Assembly: GCA_937934165.1 (NCBI GenBank)
Contig: CALGZX010000135.1
Coordinates: forward strand, 1-64,000
Direction: 5' to 3'
Length of the DNA: 64,000 bases
Origin: an uncultured Collinsella sp.
GTDB lineage: Bacteria > Actinomycetota > Coriobacteriia > Coriobacteriales > Coriobacteriaceae
The notes beneath the pieces are model-generated. The model did no database searches. It saw nothing but the letters and a program-made list of their open reading frames with translations, and had not been told where the DNA came from. The position numbers and the translations under genes are program-made. Below, in pieces: positions 40,414-51,037 of this stretch; positions within the stretch are counted from its first letter, which is position 1, and each line of letters begins with the position of its first letter.

Positions 40414-42963
40414 TTACTGCCCAAAGACCTCTTCGGCGATACGAGCACTTTCGGCGGCGTCCTTGGCGTAGTAGTCAGCGCCGATCTGCTTGGCGTATTC
40501 GGGGGTGAGCACGGCGCCGCCCACGATGATCTTGACGCCCGGCACCTCGGCATGAAGCAGCTTGATGGTTTCCTCCATGGCGACGACCGTGGTGGTCATA
40601 AGCGCCGAGAGGCCGACGAGCTTAATGTCACGCTCCTTGACGGTCTTGAGCACCTCCTGCGGATCGACGTCGCGACCCAGATCAAAGACGGTATAGCCGT
40701 AGTTATCGAGCAGCATCTTAACGATGTTCTTACCGATATCGTGGATGTCACCTTTAACGGTGGCCACGCAGATCTTACCCTTGTCGGCAATCTCGCCGGC
40801 GGGCATCAGGCGCTTGATGGTGTCGAAGCCCACGCGTGCGGCTTCGGCCGAGGCCATGAGCTGCGGCAAGAAGAACTTGCCCTGGTCAAAGAGGACGCCA
40901 ACCTCGTCGAGGGCGGGGATAAAGTGGTTGTTGATGAGGTCCATGGCGTCGTGATCTGCCAGCAGACGCTCGGTCTCGGCCGCGATTTCGCCCTTGCGGC
41001 CCGAGACGACCATGTGGCGGATGGGGTCGTCGTTGCCGTCGGTGCCAGCAGCGGGCACAGTGTCGGTCGATACTGCCTGAGCCGCCGCCGGGTTCGCGGC
41101 GATCTTGTACGGATCGGTCCAGCCGGCGTAGCGCTCGATGTATCCGGTCGAGCCCTCGTCCTCAACGCTCAGGACGCGATAGCTGTAGACGGTATCCATA
41201 AAGCGCTTGGAACCCGGGTTCATGATGGGGGCATCCAGACCTGCACCAAAGGCGGCGGCCAAAAAGACCGAGCCCAGCAGCGGCCGCGCGGGCAGGCCAA
41301 AGCTGATGTTCGATACGCCGAGTGCGCACTTGACGCCCAGGCGCTCCTTGCACAGAGACATGGCACGTAGAATCTGCTCAGCCTGGCGCTGGTTGGTCGA
41401 GGCGGTCATGACCAGGCAGTCGATGAGGATGCGGTCCGGGCCGATGCCGTAATGGGCGGCCTCGGCCACGATGCGCTCGGCGATGGCGAAGCGGGCCTCG
41501 GCGGTATCGGGGATGCCGCCCTCGTCGAGCGTAAGGCCGACGACGTTGGTGCCGTAGTGGGCCACCAGCGGAAAGATCTCATCCATGATCTGTTGTTTGC
41601 CATTGACCGAGTTGATGATGGGCTTGCCGGCGTAGCGGCGCACGGCGGCCTCGACGGCTGCGGGGTCGGTGGAGTCGATCTGCAGCGGCAGCAGCGTGGA
41701 GCCCTGGAGCTGCTCGGTGGCCTGCTGGATGACCTTGACCTCGTCGATCTCGGGCAGGCCCACGTTGACGTCCAGGATGTCGGCGCCCTGCTCCTGCTGG
41801 CTGATGCCCTGACTCACGACGTAGTCCAGGTCGCCGTCGCGCAGGGCCTGCTGCAGGCGCTTTTTGCCGGTGGGGTTGATGCGCTCGCCGATGACGGCGA
41901 TCTTGTGGCCGTCGCAGGGGAGGTCCACGACCGTCTGGGCGCTCGTGACCGACATGCTGGGCTTGCGGTGGCGCGGGCTGGGCGTGTGGTTGTCGATAAG
42001 CGTGCGCAAGGCCGCCATGTGCGCCGGCGTGGTGCCGCAGCAACCGCCCACGACGCTCACGCCGTCCTCGATCATGCCGGCGACGGCCTCGGCGTACTCG
42101 GGTGCCTGGATATCAAAGACGGTATTGCCGTCATCGTCCACGCGGGGCAGTCCCGCATTGGCCTGCACCATAACGGGCTTGTCGGTGACGGTGAGCATGC
42201 GCGCGGCGAGCCCTCGGAGCTCGGCCGGGCCCTGGCTGCAGTTGATGCCCAGGACGTCGGCGCCGATGGCGTCGAGGGTGATGGCGGCGACCTCGGGGCT
42301 CGTGCCCAAGAAGGTGCGGCCGTCTTCCTCAAAGGTCATAGTGGCAAAGACGGGCAGGTCGGAGTTCTCGCGGCAGGCGAGGACGGCCGCCTTGATCTCG
42401 GCCAGGTCGGTCATGGTCTCGATAATAAAGAGGTCGACGCCCGCAGCGACGCCGGCGCGCACCTCCTCGGCAAAGAGGTCGTAGGCCTCGTCAAAGCTGA
42501 GGGTGCCCAGGGGGCGCAGCAGGGCGCCGATGGGGCCGATGTCGCCGGCGACGTAGCGGGCGCCGGCCTCGCGGGCGCAGGTGACTGCCGCGGCAAAGAC
42601 GTCTGCCACGGTGGCGGCGCCGTCGAGCTTGTGGGCGTTGGCGCCAAAGGTGTTGGCGGTGATCACGTCGCAGCCGGCCTCGACGTACTGACGCTGAATG
42701 TCGGTAATGACCTGGGGCTCCTCAAAGTTGAGCAGCTCGGGCAGGGCGCCGGCCTTCATGCCGGACGCCTGCAGCATGGTGCCCATGCCGCCGTCAAACA
42801 GCAGGTGTCCCGTGCCCTCGATGGCGGCACGCAGGCGGTCATCCTTAATGCGAAGGTCGTCGATCGTGCGCGTCTTGTATGCAGCGCCATTACGGCGTGC
42901 GGCATCAACGGGTGCCGCCAGCGCGGCGCCGTCCAGATCATGAGTGATAAGCGGAGTAAACAT
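40414..42963 (-). CDS. metH: Cobalamin-dependent methionine synthase without its activation domain
   Basis: 849 aa, against ~1200 for full MetH. Transfers methyl from methyl-THF to homocysteine through methylcobalamin. Domains in order: homocysteine-binding Zn domain (~50-330; GINCSQGP and VVGGCCGTTPAHM hold the Zn cysteines), pterin-binding domain (~355-620; IGERINPTGKK, LDVNVG, LDEGGIPDT), and B12 cap and B12-binding domains (~660-849; VKGDIHDIGKNIV supplies the cobalt-ligating His, then GGAVLTPEYA). The reactivation domain is absent here and encoded by the gene 9 bp upstream in the same operon. RBS AGGAG precedes ATG 42963. Confidence 0.96.
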   Translation of the reverse strand: MFTPLITHDLDGAALAAPVDAARRNGAAYKTRTIDDLRIKDDRLRAAIEGTGHLLFDGGMGTMLQASGMKAGALPELLNFEEPQVITDIQRQYVEAGCDVITANTFGANAHKLDGAATVADVFAAAVTCAREAGARYVAGDIGPIGALLRPLGTLSFDEAYDLFAEEVRAGVAAGVDLFIIETMTDLAEIKAAVLACRENSDLPVFATMTFEEDGRTFLGTSPEVAAITLDAIGADVLGINCSQGPAELRGLAARMLTVTDKPVMVQANAGLPRVDDDGNTVFDIQAPEYAEAVAGMIEDGVSVVGGCCGTTPAHMAALRTLIDNHTPSPRHRKPSMSVTSAQTVVDLPCDGHKIAVIGERINPTGKKRLQQALRDGDLDYVVSQGISQQEQGADILDVNVGLPEIDEVKVIQQATEQLQGSTLLPLQIDSTDPAAVEAAVRRYAGKPIINSVNGKQQIMDEIFPLVAHYGTNVVGLTLDEGGIPDTAEARFAIAERIVAEAAHYGIGPDRILIDCLVMTASTNQRQAEQILRAMSLCKERLGVKCALGVSNISFGLPARPLLGSVFLAAAFGAGLDAPIMNPGSKRFMDTVYSYRVLSVEDEGSTGYIERYAGWTDPYKIAANPAAAQAVSTDTVPAAGTDGNDDPIRHMVVSGRKGEIAAETERLLADHDAMDLINNHFIPALDEVGVLFDQGKFFLPQLMASAEAARVGFDTIKRLMPAGEIADKGKICVATVKGDIHDIGKNIVKMLLDNYGYTVFDLGRDVDPQEVLKTVKERDIKLVGLSALMTTTVVAMEETIKLLHAEVPGVKIIVGGAVLTPEYAKQIGADYYAKDAAESARIAEEVFGQ

Positions 42964-42972
42964 CGATGGCTC

Positions 42973-43761
42973 CTAATGGCTGGAATAGCAGGTGGTGTGG
43001 GCGGCGCGGAAGCGGCAGTGCTCGCGCATGCGGCAGATATTGCAGGTGGGGCGGCTCTGGGCGTCGTGGACTTCGCCGTCGAACAGACCAATCACAGCGG
43101 TCACGCTCTTGGTGGGCATGAGCAGGCTGGTGGGGGTGACGGTAAGTCCAATGAGGCGCGTGGCATTGAGTGCATCCACGATCGAGCGCTGGGCAGAGAG
43201 CGGGCAGTCGCCATAGCCGGGACTGAAGCGCCAGTTGCCGGCGAGCCCGTGTGCAGCGGCTGCAGCCTTGACCCGCTGGTCCATCTGCTCGACGGCGGCC
43301 TCCACATAGGCAGAGCATGCGGCGTCGAGCACGGCGCCTTCCAGGGGTTGCTGGGCTCCCGTGGTGCGCAGACGGCGTTCGGCAGACATCCCGAGGGTGC
43401 AGGCCATGAGCGCCGCCAGGCGGGCGTCTTTGAGATGTCGATAGATATCACGACCCCGCAGCTCAACATTGGTGCCAACCAAGCGGATGCAGGGCTCGCC
43501 CTGCTCGTCGACGCCCGTGGCATCGACGGCAAACACGCGTCGCACGCCGCGGGGCTCGATATCCAGCTCTAGGCGCTCGACTACAAGCTCAATTCGTCGT
43601 GACAGCTCGGGCTCAATCTGCTGGCCGCCGTAGCCCAGATACCGCAGCATCTCGGCACGGTCGACACGAGGGTGGTGGGCAGCGTCGATACGGTAAAGCG
43701 CCGGCGACGCAAGGTCGGCCGGCACTTCAACAACGGTTGTATCGACGTGCGGTTTTTCCAT
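42973..43761 (-). CDS. MetH activation-domain protein (separate reactivation subunit)
   Basis: 262 aa. The segment RFSPGYGDCPLSAQRSIVDAL is the SAM-binding signature of the MetH C-terminal activation domain, which restores methylcobalamin by reductive methylation after oxidation to cob(II)alamin. An N-terminal ~80-residue helical extension precedes it, and the C-terminus adds a Cys cluster, CNICRMREHC, not part of the E. coli domain. ATG 43761 overlaps the metF stop (TAATG), so the three genes are coupled: metF, this gene, metH. A split MetH is also known in Thermotoga. Confidence 0.9.
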   Translation of the reverse strand: MEKPHVDTTVVEVPADLASPALYRIDAAHHPRVDRAEMLRYLGYGGQQIEPELSRRIELVVERLELDIEPRGVRRVFAVDATGVDEQGEPCIRLVGTNVELRGRDIYRHLKDARLAALMACTLGMSAERRLRTTGAQQPLEGAVLDAACSAYVEAAVEQMDQRVKAAAAAHGLAGNWRFSPGYGDCPLSAQRSIVDALNATRLIGLTVTPTSLLMPTKSVTAVIGLFDGEVHDAQSRPTCNICRMREHCRFRAAHTTCYSSH

Positions 43762-44633
43762 TACCCCAGGCGCTCCATAATGGTCGCGGCGATTGCAGGA
43801 CGGTTCATAGTGTACAGGTGCAGACCGTCGGCACCGTGCTCCTTAAGGTCGCAAAGCTGACGAGCAGCATAATCTACACCGGCTGCCTGCAGGCTCTCGG
43901 GGTCGTTCTCGTACTTGGCGAGGATCTTGATGACGGGGGAGGGCAGCGACGCGCCGCACATAAAGACCATGCGGCTGATCTGCGACTTGCCCATAAACGG
44001 CATGATGCCCGCGGTAATGGGCACGGTGATGCCGGCCTTGTCGGCAAGCTCGCGGAAGCGATAGAAGCACTCGTTATCAAAGAAGAGCTGTGTCACAAAG
44101 AAGCTCGCGCCGGCGTCTTGCTTTTGCTTGAGGTGCTCGACCGAGAGGTTGAGATCCTCGCAGGCAATGTGGCCTTCGGGGTAGGCTGCGGCGCCCACGC
44201 AAAAGCCGGCGTCGACGAGCTCGGGGATGAGGTCGCGGGCGTAGGCGTAGTCGGAGGCAGGCTTGTCGTCCTCGGTCGCGCCGGCGGGCAGGTCGCCGCG
44301 CAGGGCTAGCACGTTTTCCACGCCGGCAGTGCGATACTCGTCAATCTTGGCGGCGATGTCGGCGTGGGTGCGGCCCACGCAGGTGAGATGCGCTACCGAG
44401 GGCGTATCGAATTCGCTCGAAATCATATGCGCGATGGGGGCGGTGGTGGCACCGTTACCCGAGCCGCCGGCCGAGCAGGTGACCGAGACAAAGCTCGGCG
44501 AAAGCTTACACAGATTGCCTGCCACCTCGCGAGCCGTGTCGAGGGTAAGCTCGCCCTTGGGCGGGAACATCTCAAACGAAACGGGTGCGGTGCCCTGGGA
44601 TGCTGCCTGCTTAAAAACCTCGTCGACGCGCAT
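43761..44633 (-). CDS. metF: 5,10-methylenetetrahydrofolate reductase
   Basis: 290 aa flavoprotein that makes 5-methyl-THF, the methyl donor for the MetH encoded downstream. SFEMFPPKG near the N-terminus (catalytic Glu), the HLTCVGRT strand, NVLALRGD and FFVTQLFFDN are typical MetF motifs. Start ATG 44633 with AAAGGAG. First gene of the minus-strand operon, divergent from glnN across a 426-bp region. Confidence 0.96.
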   Translation of the reverse strand: MRVDEVFKQAASQGTAPVSFEMFPPKGELTLDTAREVAGNLCKLSPSFVSVTCSAGGSGNGATTAPIAHMISSEFDTPSVAHLTCVGRTHADIAAKIDEYRTAGVENVLALRGDLPAGATEDDKPASDYAYARDLIPELVDAGFCVGAAAYPEGHIACEDLNLSVEHLKQKQDAGASFFVTQLFFDNECFYRFRELADKAGITVPITAGIMPFMGKSQISRMVFMCGASLPSPVIKILAKYENDPESLQAAGVDYAARQLCDLKEHGADGLHLYTMNRPAIAATIMERLG

Positions 44634-44771
44634 ATCGTGCTCCTTTAGATACTTAATAGTGTGATGTGTAGTAAGGATTCTACAGCACCACTGTGTTACG
44701 GTGGAGTTTCACTCGCTATTTGGGGATACCAATCGAAAATGCTTTGCTATCGGCATTTCTTATAACAGAGC

Positions 44772-44852
44772 GGTCAATCTAGGATGGGGCTATAAAGACT
44801 GGTATCTTATACGAAATACCAGTTAATAGAGCCCCATCCCAAATTGACTACC
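44772..44852. repeat. 81-nt nested hairpin between metF and glnN
   Basis: GGTCAAT...ATTGACTACC, GGATGGGGCT/AGCCCCATCC and ACTGGTAT/ATACCAGT pair in register around a 10-nt loop. It may be an RNA structure or a repeat; it lies about 140 bp upstream of the metF start and 210 bp upstream of glnN. Confidence 0.6.
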
Positions 44853-44942
44853 CTTAAACTATGGGGAGAGGTCTGCAATTTATACAGTTGATTGGCCATT
44901 AAGGGCGGCAGCGCCGCTGTGATGCGGTAACCTCATTGATTG

Positions 44943-44980
44943 GTTTCGCGACAGCAACATAACGGTAATGTCGCGGAAAC
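44943..44980. promoter_or_regulatory. Inverted repeat with two GlnR-box-like halves upstream of glnN
   Basis: GTAAT-GTCGCG-GAAAC on the plus strand and GTTGC-TGTCGC-GAAAC on the minus strand each match the actinobacterial GlnR pattern gTnAC-n6-GaAAC with one mismatch, arranged head to head. Nitrogen control of glnN would fit. An alternative is a simple RNA hairpin. Confidence 0.4.
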
Positions 44981-45059
44981 ACGGCGAGTCTAAGCTATGA
45001 CTCGTTCGTTAGTAATCAACACCGCTTCTCACGCGGTGCCGATACGAAGGGAGTTCCGT

Positions 45060-47147
<2,088 letters not shown>

Positions 47148-47178
47148 AGCGTAACTGACATATCGTCACGGTATTGAG

Positions 47179-47211
47179 CCGGGGTCCGCATCATGCGGGC
47201 CCCGGTTTTTG
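47179..47211 (+). terminator. Terminator of glnN
   Basis: CCGGGGTCCGCA and TGCGGGCCCCGG form a 12-bp stem with one G-T pair, followed by TTTTTG. Confidence 0.9.
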
Positions 47212-47268
47212 TTTGCGAAGGACGCTTTGAAGCCCGTTTTGCCGCCGATATGCCTAGGTATAAAGGGT

Positions 47269-47489
47269 TGTGGGCAAAAAACGTCAAATATGAGTACTGT
47301 CACAAGTCCTGTAGCATTATTTATTTGCAAAATATGCAGTGTTACGCAACATATGTCCAAGTACTTAGCCGATAAACGTCTGCAATTCTTCCGCCGTAGG
47401 ACGCCTGACGTCTTAATCGTCTTCTGAAGGCATGAAATTGCTGTTACTAAAATAGTAACAGTACTCATATTTGCTATTTTTTGCCCACA
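47269..47489. repeat. 221-bp inverted-repeat element
   Basis: The 32-bp arms (47269-47300 and 47458-47489) match at 29 of 32 positions. The left arm has TGTGGGCAAAAAACG followed by TATGAGTACTGT. The 157-bp interior is AT-rich and has no convincing gene. The arm pattern GCAAAA-CG-GAGTA recurs in the element at 59916. Confidence 0.75.
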
Positions 47490-47503
47490 GGCCTTGCGAT
47501 GAT

Positions 47504-47539
47504 GCCGGGATTCGCACCCTGTCGGGTTCGAATCCCGGC
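47504..47539. other. tRNA T-arm-like fragment
   Basis: GCCGGGATTCG (47504) pairs with CGAATCCCGGC (47529); the right part, GGGTTCGAATCCC, looks like a tRNA T-arm. No acceptor, D or anticodon arm surrounds it. It may be a tRNA remnant near tRNA-Glu or a chance palindrome. Confidence 0.4.
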
Positions 47540-47548
47540 GTTGGGGTA

Positions 47549-47582
47549 GAAAAAAGCCCGTCACCGCGGGGGTAACGGGCTT
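47549..47582 (-). terminator. Terminator of tRNA-Glu
   Basis: AAGCCCGT and ACGGGCTT flank a GC-rich loop; on the minus strand six T follow. It starts 12 bp beyond the tRNA CCA end. Confidence 0.85.
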
Positions 47583-47593
47583 CTCGTTTCAAA

Positions 47594-47670
47594 TGGTGCC
47601 CCCAGCGGGATTCGAACCCGCGATATCCACCTTGAAAGGGTGGCGTCCTTGGCCGCTAGACGATGGGGAC
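47594..47670 (-). tRNA. tRNA-Glu (anticodon TTC)
   Basis: Minus strand, with encoded CCA. The acceptor GTCCCCA pairs with TGGGGGC. The anticodon arm CCACC-CTTTCAA-GGTGG gives anticodon TTC for Glu, and the T-arm is GCGGG-TTCGAAT-CCCGC. This tRNA also serves as a substrate in GatCAB-type pathways when mischarged on tRNA-Gln, though that involves a different tRNA. Confidence 0.96.
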
Positions 47671-47730
47671 AGCGGGAAAGAGTATAGCAGACTTTTTTGC
47701 CGGCGCGTATATCGTTGGCAAACTGGAAAA

Positions 47731-47763
47731 CCACCACAAAGGTGCCTGTCCCCTTTGTGGTGG
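47731..47763. repeat. 33-bp palindromic repeat, copy 5 (opposite orientation)
   Basis: CCACCACAAAGG and CCTTTGTGGTGG are perfect 12-bp arms around TGCCTGTCC, the reverse complement of GGACAGGCA. It lies 7 bp beyond the 3' end of the minus-strand murT-gatD gene. Confidence 0.88.
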
Positions 47764-47770
47764 TGGGGTG

Positions 47771-49948
47771 CTAGGGGAGAAGCTTCATGGCGGCGTCGTG
47801 GGCGGCGTGCTCGTAGGTGTCGTCGAGGGACTTGAGCGGCAGCAGGGCTGTGGCCTGTGCATCGCCGCGGCGCTCGAGGGCGTGCGCGATGAGCCAGTCG
47901 GCGAGCTCGGGGTTCTTGGGCAGCGCCGGGCCATGCAGGTACGTGCCGATGACGCCCTTGTAGATCAGACCCTCGAAGCCGTCGTCTCCGTTGTTGCCGG
48001 TGCCCGTGACGACGGACGTTCCAAGCGGCGTGGCATCTGCGTCGAGCAGAGTGCGGCCGCCGTGGTTCTCGAATCCCACAAAGGGCTCGGGTGCCAGGTC
48101 GGTCTTGACGGCGACGTTGCCGATCAGACGGTCGGAGCCGCGCACGGTCTCGGCGGCAATGATGCCCATGCCCTCAATGCGATTTTCGCCCATATAGTAC
48201 GAACGGCCGAGCAGCTGATAGCTGCCGCAGATGGCGAGCAGCGAGCCGCCGTCCTCAACATAGGCCGCAACCTTGTCTTTTTGAGCGAGCAGCTCGTGTG
48301 CCACAGCCAACTGATCGCGGTCGGAGCCGCCGCCCATCATGACGATATCGGCATCATGCAGATCGAGCGACTCGCCCATACGGACCTCGTCCACGCGCAC
48401 GGGAATGCCGCGCCAGGCGCAGCGGCGCTCGAGAGCGATGACGTTGCCGCCGTCGCCGTAGAGGTTGAGGGCATCGGGGTACAGATAGACGATGCGCAGC
48501 GGGCGCGAAAGCTCGGTCGGCGCGACGCCGACGGGGACAGCGCTCCCATCGGCGCGTGTTACGGCGCAGGAGGCAACCGAGCTCGCATCGGTATCCTTAA
48601 GCCCGTCGAGCTCCTTGACCAGCGGCGGAAAGGCCGTGTAGTTGGCGACGGCGTAGAAAGTGTCGCCAGCCTCCTCGTCTGCCACGGCGCCGATTGCCTG
48701 CTCGATATTCGAGATGATGGCGGCGTCGATGCCGGCGTACTTGAGGCGCACCTGCATGTCGTGCGCGCGCGTGCCTCCGGCAAAGGCGACAAGACCCGGC
48801 GTGTCGGCGATGCGCTCAAAGTCGACGTCGTAGATCCACGATACATCGTGGCCGTCGGCATCGTTGTCGTTGAGGAAGAAGGCGCAGAGCCTGCCGCCTG
48901 CCGTTTTAATGGACTGAATCTGGCGATCGAAACCCACGGGATTTTTGGCCAGGTTTGCCTCGACGGTACGGCCGGCGATCTCCCAGCGGCCCATACGCCC
49001 GCCGGCGGGGATGTAGGCATCGAGCGTGGGCTGCAGATGCGCCGCGTCCACGCCCAGCTCGTGGGCGGCGAAGAAGGCTGCGGCTACGTTGTAGACCATG
49101 TACAGGCCGTTGTAGCGCGTGGCGATGTGTACGGCAGCCGCGTCGGGCGCAGATCCAAAGACCAGGTCAAAGCCGTAGCCGTCGCAGCCGAGCTCCACGC
49201 CCGCCACGCGACGGACAAGCCCAGGGCGGGCCCAGCCGCACGAGGGGCAATGGTATGCGCCAAGCTGTCCGTACTGCACATAGTCGTACTCCAACGGCGC
49301 GTTACATTGCGAGCAAAAACGCGAGTCGCTAATGCGATCGGACTCGGTGCCCGTGGCACCGTCGATGCCAAAGGCGATGCTTGCATTGGGAACGCGCGCG
49401 GCGATCGCGGCACACAGCGGGTCGTCTGCGTTGTAGATGAGCGTCGTTGCCGGTGAAAGCTCCAGCGCGTGGGCGATGACGTCCTGGGTGTGGTCGATCT
49501 CGCCGTAACGGTCCAGCTGGTCGCGGAACAGGTTGAGCAGCACAAAGTAGGTCGGCTTGAGCTTGGGCAGGACGCGCACCGTGTAGAGCTCGTCGCACTC
49601 AAAGACGCCTACGCGCTTGCTGCTGGCGGTTCGCTTAAGGTTGCCGCGTGCCTCGAGCAACGCGCCCACCACGCCCGGCTCCATGTTGTTGCCGGCGCGG
49701 TTGCACACCACGGTGGCGCCGCTGGCGGCAACGGCGTCGGCGATGAGGTTGGAGGTGGTGGTCTTGCCATTAGTACCGGTGATCACCACGCTGCGGTCGA
49801 CAAGGCCGGCGAGGTCGCTCAGCAGCTCGGGGTCGATCTTCATGGCGATGCGGCCGGGGAGTACGCCGCCCTGGCGCTTAAGGACGGAGCGCAGCCCCCA
49901 GCGGGCGATATCGCTCGAGGTGCAGGCGAGAGATGAGCGGAGATTCAT
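47771..49948 (-). CDS. murT-gatD: MurT-GatD fusion: lipid II isoglutaminyl synthase
   Basis: 725 aa. Residues ~1-450 are MurT: Mur-ligase P-loop VITGTNGKTTT (~56-66), the Zn-ribbon pairs CSQC and CPSC (~210-245), then the DUF1727-type C-terminal region (GRMGRWEI). After a ~40-residue linker, residues ~485-715 are a GatD-like class I glutamine amidotransferase, with YPDALNLYGDGGN, catalytic Cys in AICGSYQLLG and His in GTYLHGP. The pair amidates D-Glu of lipid II to D-isoglutamine at the cytoplasmic membrane face. In S. aureus these are two proteins; here they are one. Start ATG 49948 with AGGAA upstream. The next two minus-strand genes lie upstream. Confidence 0.93.
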   Translation of the reverse strand: MNLRSSLACTSSDIARWGLRSVLKRQGGVLPGRIAMKIDPELLSDLAGLVDRSVVITGTNGKTTTSNLIADAVAASGATVVCNRAGNNMEPGVVGALLEARGNLKRTASSKRVGVFECDELYTVRVLPKLKPTYFVLLNLFRDQLDRYGEIDHTQDVIAHALELSPATTLIYNADDPLCAAIAARVPNASIAFGIDGATGTESDRISDSRFCSQCNAPLEYDYVQYGQLGAYHCPSCGWARPGLVRRVAGVELGCDGYGFDLVFGSAPDAAAVHIATRYNGLYMVYNVAAAFFAAHELGVDAAHLQPTLDAYIPAGGRMGRWEIAGRTVEANLAKNPVGFDRQIQSIKTAGGRLCAFFLNDNDADGHDVSWIYDVDFERIADTPGLVAFAGGTRAHDMQVRLKYAGIDAAIISNIEQAIGAVADEEAGDTFYAVANYTAFPPLVKELDGLKDTDASSVASCAVTRADGSAVPVGVAPTELSRPLRIVYLYPDALNLYGDGGNVIALERRCAWRGIPVRVDEVRMGESLDLHDADIVMMGGGSDRDQLAVAHELLAQKDKVAAYVEDGGSLLAICGSYQLLGRSYYMGENRIEGMGIIAAETVRGSDRLIGNVAVKTDLAPEPFVGFENHGGRTLLDADATPLGTSVVTGTGNNGDDGFEGLIYKGVIGTYLHGPALPKNPELADWLIAHALERRGDAQATALLPLKSLDDTYEHAAHDAAMKLLP

Positions 49949-49993
49949 GAAGCCGTTCCTAACGTGAATGACATGGTCGTGGCGTTTGCGCCG

Positions 49994-51037
49994 TTAAAAG
50001 CCGTAACGGCGCGCAAATTCCTGGGCAAGCTGCGATACGTCTTCGCAAGCGTTGGCCCAGGGGGCAAAGTCGGGAGTATCCGAGATGATGCCGTCGGCCT
50101 CCCAAACGGCCTGGTGCGAAAGATCCCAGGGATCGCGTGGCTCGGGCCGGCAGGGAAGGTACGGTGTCTGGTACATGGGATTCAGCAAGAAGAACGCGCC
50201 ACCCTCGCAGCGGTTAGCGAACTCGCGCAGCGCACGCACCGCCGGACGCATCTTGTTCGTTTTGAACAAGAGGATTGTGCGGGCGAGCAGGTACCAGGGG
50301 GAGTTCTCGAGCGCATCGGCTCCCACCTGTTCCTCGAGCTGGTGGGCTAGGGCAAAAAAGCCGTCCTCGTCTTCCAGGCGAGCGAGGGCGAGCAACACGG
50401 TGCCTGCGGCTCGGGTGGGATAGCCTTCTGCCTTAAGAACACGGCGGGCGTAGTTGGCAGCAGCGCGGTAGCGGGCGCTCGCCATGCACAGCTGCGAGAT
50501 GGCCTCGAGTGTGTGAAGCCACCCGATAAGAGCCGGCTCGCTCACGGTAAGGTCTGCTGCGGTGACACCGTCGGCCAAAACATTATTGGCCCAGTAGTGT
50601 GGGGCCTCCATATCGAACCCGGGCACGCTTTGCTGCAGGTAATCGGCCGTGGTCGCCTCGAGCTTCATCAGGTCGCCCAGGCAGGCGTCAACGGGCGTGT
50701 CGGCCAGGATGATGGCGAGCAGCTGGGCATCGAGGACATACGCATCGACGCGGACAATCTTGAGCAGCTCATCGCGCATGTCGTCGAACAGACGATTGCG
50801 CGTCTGCTCGAACTCCTCGTCGCTGCCCATGTCCTCGATGCGATGGAGCTCGTCGAGCAGGTGGCGATGAACACCGGCATAGGACAGCAGCGCTTGGGCA
50901 TGCTCGGACTGCGCATACTTTTGAGGATTCGCGCTAATGTCGTTATGGACAAGCTCGCGTGCTGCATCGGTGAGCTCGGGGTGCGACGCCAGATAGGTGC
51001 GCTCCAGGTAGGCGGGGATGTAGACGCTCGGATCCAT
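49994..51037 (-). CDS. Helical-repeat (TPR-like) protein, second of a coupled pair
   Basis: 347 aa soluble all-helical protein (SVYIPAYLERTYLASHPELTDAA...). Tetratricopeptide-like spacing is seen in ASARYRAAANYARRVLKAEG and the following repeats. The middle contains YLPCRPEPRDPWDL. Its ATG shares one base with the stop of the gene upstream (TAATG), so it is translated after it. The C-terminal helices (DFAPWANACEDVSQLAQEF) resemble those of its partner (SFAAWVATNDIVRSQIDE), suggesting an ancient duplication. Resembles ST7/TPR-family proteins in general form. No catalytic motif; function unknown. Confidence 0.8.
   Translation of the reverse strand: MDPSVYIPAYLERTYLASHPELTDAARELVHNDISANPQKYAQSEHAQALLSYAGVHRHLLDELHRIEDMGSDEEFEQTRNRLFDDMRDELLKIVRVDAYVLDAQLLAIILADTPVDACLGDLMKLEATTADYLQQSVPGFDMEAPHYWANNVLADGVTAADLTVSEPALIGWLHTLEAISQLCMASARYRAAANYARRVLKAEGYPTRAAGTVLLALARLEDEDGFFALAHQLEEQVGADALENSPWYLLARTILLFKTNKMRPAVRALREFANRCEGGAFFLLNPMYQTPYLPCRPEPRDPWDLSHQAVWEADGIISDTPDFAPWANACEDVSQLAQEFARRYGF

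Larger units (their letters stand above)
44634..45059. other. Divergent regulatory region between metF and glnN
   Basis: No gene. It holds three structured sites: GAAAATGC/GCATTTC (44735-44759), an 81-nt hairpin (44772-44852) and a GlnR-like inverted repeat (44943-44980). A further CACCGC/GCGGTG hairpin (45020-45038) lies just before the glnN SD. No SAM or cobalamin riboswitch signature was recognised upstream of metF. Confidence 0.5.

Noticed and set aside
38785..41370. 861-codon plus-strand frame over UPF0210 and metH
   Set aside because: Shadow of two confidently identified minus-strand genes; no start signal.
44634..45059. SAM or cobalamin riboswitch upstream of metF
   Set aside because: The conserved core sequences of neither class were recognised; only simple hairpins are visible.
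47504..47539. A second tRNA gene upstream of tRNA-Glu
   Set aside because: Only a T-arm-like sequence is present; no acceptor, D or anticodon arm can be folded.
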